NCBI GenBank assembly: GCA_018398765.1
Contig: JAHBMJ010002961.1
Span: 74,853-94,344, forward strand
Direction: 5' to 3'
Source of the DNA: Chromera velia
Lineage: Eukaryota; Sar; Chromeraceae
Length of the DNA: 19,492 nt
Each line of letters starts with the position of its first letter. Position 1 is the stretch's first letter. The position numbers were made by a program, and so were the translations under genes. Positions 18,590 to 19,492 of this stretch are shown here, in pieces. The notes beneath the pieces were generated by a model, which was not told where the DNA came from, searched no databases, and saw only the letters and a list, made by a program, of their open reading frames with translations.

Positions 18590-19306
18590 TGAGAGAGAGG
18601 GGGGGGGGGATTGACTTGCTTCCGTGCTTCTCCCCGCCGTTCACCATCTGTTGGCATGCTCTGCGGAATGCCTATCTGTTCTTCCGTCTGAGGCGAGGTG
18701 AGGCGAAAGAGAAAGGAAGAAAGAAAGTCTTGAGGTTTCTCTGTTGTTGCGGAAGTATCTGTGTGCCTTTCCTCACGTGTGTGTGTGTGTGTGTGTGCAG
18801 GAACACGACGTCGACGTGACATGCGAACAGTGCGGTCACAAGACGAGCAGGATGAAGCCCTCTCTTGCTCTTCTCCCCGGAGTCCTTGTCCTCCACCTCA
18901 AGCGATTCTTCGCAAATTTTGAAAAGCAGAGGTCGGTCTTCCTCGCACCAATTATTTCGTCTTCTCACAGCTTTTCTTTCTGCCTCGGTGGAACGGACTG
19001 TTCATGCGAAAATGATGACCTTTGATAATCACGTTTCGCGCAAAAAGGGAAGGGGGAACGCGAGCTTTCAGGCAAAGTATCTTCTGTTCATGTGGGTGCC
19101 GCCGCACTCTGTGTCATTCGAGGTCTCTTTTCTGTCTCTGCCTTCCTTTCGTCTCCACTTCATCCTTCCTTCGGGCCTTCGGGTGTTGGTGTATGGCTGC
19201 ATTGCGGACTGACGTTCTTGTTTCCATCTTTCTGAATCTCTGCTGACTCGATGCAGATACGAAAAGATCCACACGCCCGTGACCATCCCCGCACAACTCG
19301 ATATGG
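13997..19306 (+). CDS. Ubiquitin-specific protease (USP, peptidase C19), 3' end missing
   Basis: Nine exons: 13997-14149, 14656-14959, 15239-15593, 15914-16270, 16545-17067, 17437-17508, 17789-18286, 18801-18931 and 19257-19306. All phases match, giving about 814 residues before the right edge. USPs cleave ubiquitin from proteins. The Cys box reads GFQNLGNTCYVNAVLQ with the nucleophile at Cys398; it forms only after intron 4 is removed. The QQDAQEFF motif (587-594) spans introns 6. Zinc-ribbon pairs are Cys683-x2-Cys686 and Cys762-x2-Cys765, followed by LPGVLVLHLKRF and KIHTPVTIPAQLDM. The catalytic His box lies beyond the window. Residues 1-150 look like a PH-type domain (alternating strands, then a helix ending KKIVDWFRNKAG), as in the USP26/29/37 group; this is inference. 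Residues 153-389 are disordered, rich in Gly, Arg, Asn and Ser. Charged inserts interrupt the catalytic domain at about 417-540 and 690-740. Confidence 0.95.
17079..17182. repeat. 52-bp tandem duplication in USP intron 5
   Basis: Two adjacent copies, 17079-17130 and 17131-17182, differ at one base (CCCAGG against CCCCGG). They start 11 bases after the GTAGGT donor of intron 5. Confidence 0.95.
18556..18586. repeat. (CA)n microsatellite in USP intron 7
   Basis: About 15 CA units in the middle of the 514-base intron 7 (18287-18800), followed by GTGT and a GA/G-rich run to about 18609. Confidence 0.95.
18777..18797. repeat. (GT)n at the 3' splice site of USP intron 7
   Basis: Ten GT units end directly at the CAG acceptor (18798-18800), replacing the pyrimidine tract expected there. 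Confidence 0.95.
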
Positions 19307-19419
19307 GTCGGTCAGAAAAGGGGCGGGTTGATGGGTCTCTAGTTTTCCTGTGTCCTTGTGGCTTTGCCGTGAAAGCGTGTGATGGCTCGTTGGTGAGGCA
19401 GCATATGTTCGTGTTTTCG

Positions 19420-19448
<29 letters not shown>
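19420..19448. repeat. (TC)n microsatellite in USP intron 9
   Basis: About 14 TC units in the intron that starts with GTCGGT at 19307 and leaves the window. Confidence 0.95.
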
Positions 19449-19452
<4 letters not shown>

Positions 19453-19460
19453 GTGCGTGC

Positions 19461-19462
<2 letters not shown>

Positions 19463-19492
<30 letters not shown>
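19463..19492. repeat. (GT)n microsatellite at the window edge
   Basis: Fifteen GT units run up to the last base. The array may continue outside. Contig ends often fall in such repeats, but that cannot be judged here. Confidence 0.95.

Overview
The window looks like nuclear DNA of a photosynthetic protist with a complex red-lineage plastid; a chromerid alveolate such as Chromera velia is the best guess, but this is inference. Seen directly: genes carry many introns (17 donor sites modelled here), GT/CT/CTGT simple repeats are widespread, and two proteins begin with a hydrophobic signal peptide followed at once by Phe and an Arg/Ser-rich stretch. That leader is the bipartite targeting signal typical of secondary red plastids.

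Layout, left to right. A plastid-targeted Clp protease subunit (minus strand, 831 leftwards) runs off the left edge. A tRNA-Glu(TTC) gene (minus, 1209-1280) carries its own Pol III terminator. A three-exon gene (plus, 1646-3519) encodes a DUF2256 zinc-ribbon protein with a very long charged tail. Next come about 4.3 kb of purine/pyrimidine-rich DNA with no gene I can support. A compositionally foreign AT-rich island (about 7.8-8.7 kb) follows and holds a broken open frame. A five-exon gene (minus, 12432-8780) encodes a plastid-targeted trigger-factor-like chaperone of 721 residues. A divergent intergenic region (12433-13996) carries four tandem copies of a roughly 180-bp repeat plus a 30-bp module. 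Finally a ubiquitin-specific protease (plus, 13997 onward) is visible in nine exons up to, but not including, its catalytic His box, and runs off the right edge.

Three of the four protein genes act in protein quality control: the Clp subunit and trigger factor in the plastid stroma, and the USP in the ubiquitin system. They are separate transcription units, so I do not claim an operon-like relation. The splice models support one another: all 17 donors have G at +5, 10 of 17 start GTC, none is GTAAGT, and 12 of 15 acceptors end GCAG. Two other points stand out. The trigger factor lacks the ribosome-docking GFRxGK signature, and the AT-rich island contains the window's only clear GTAAGT-type site and an open frame interrupted only by TGA codons.
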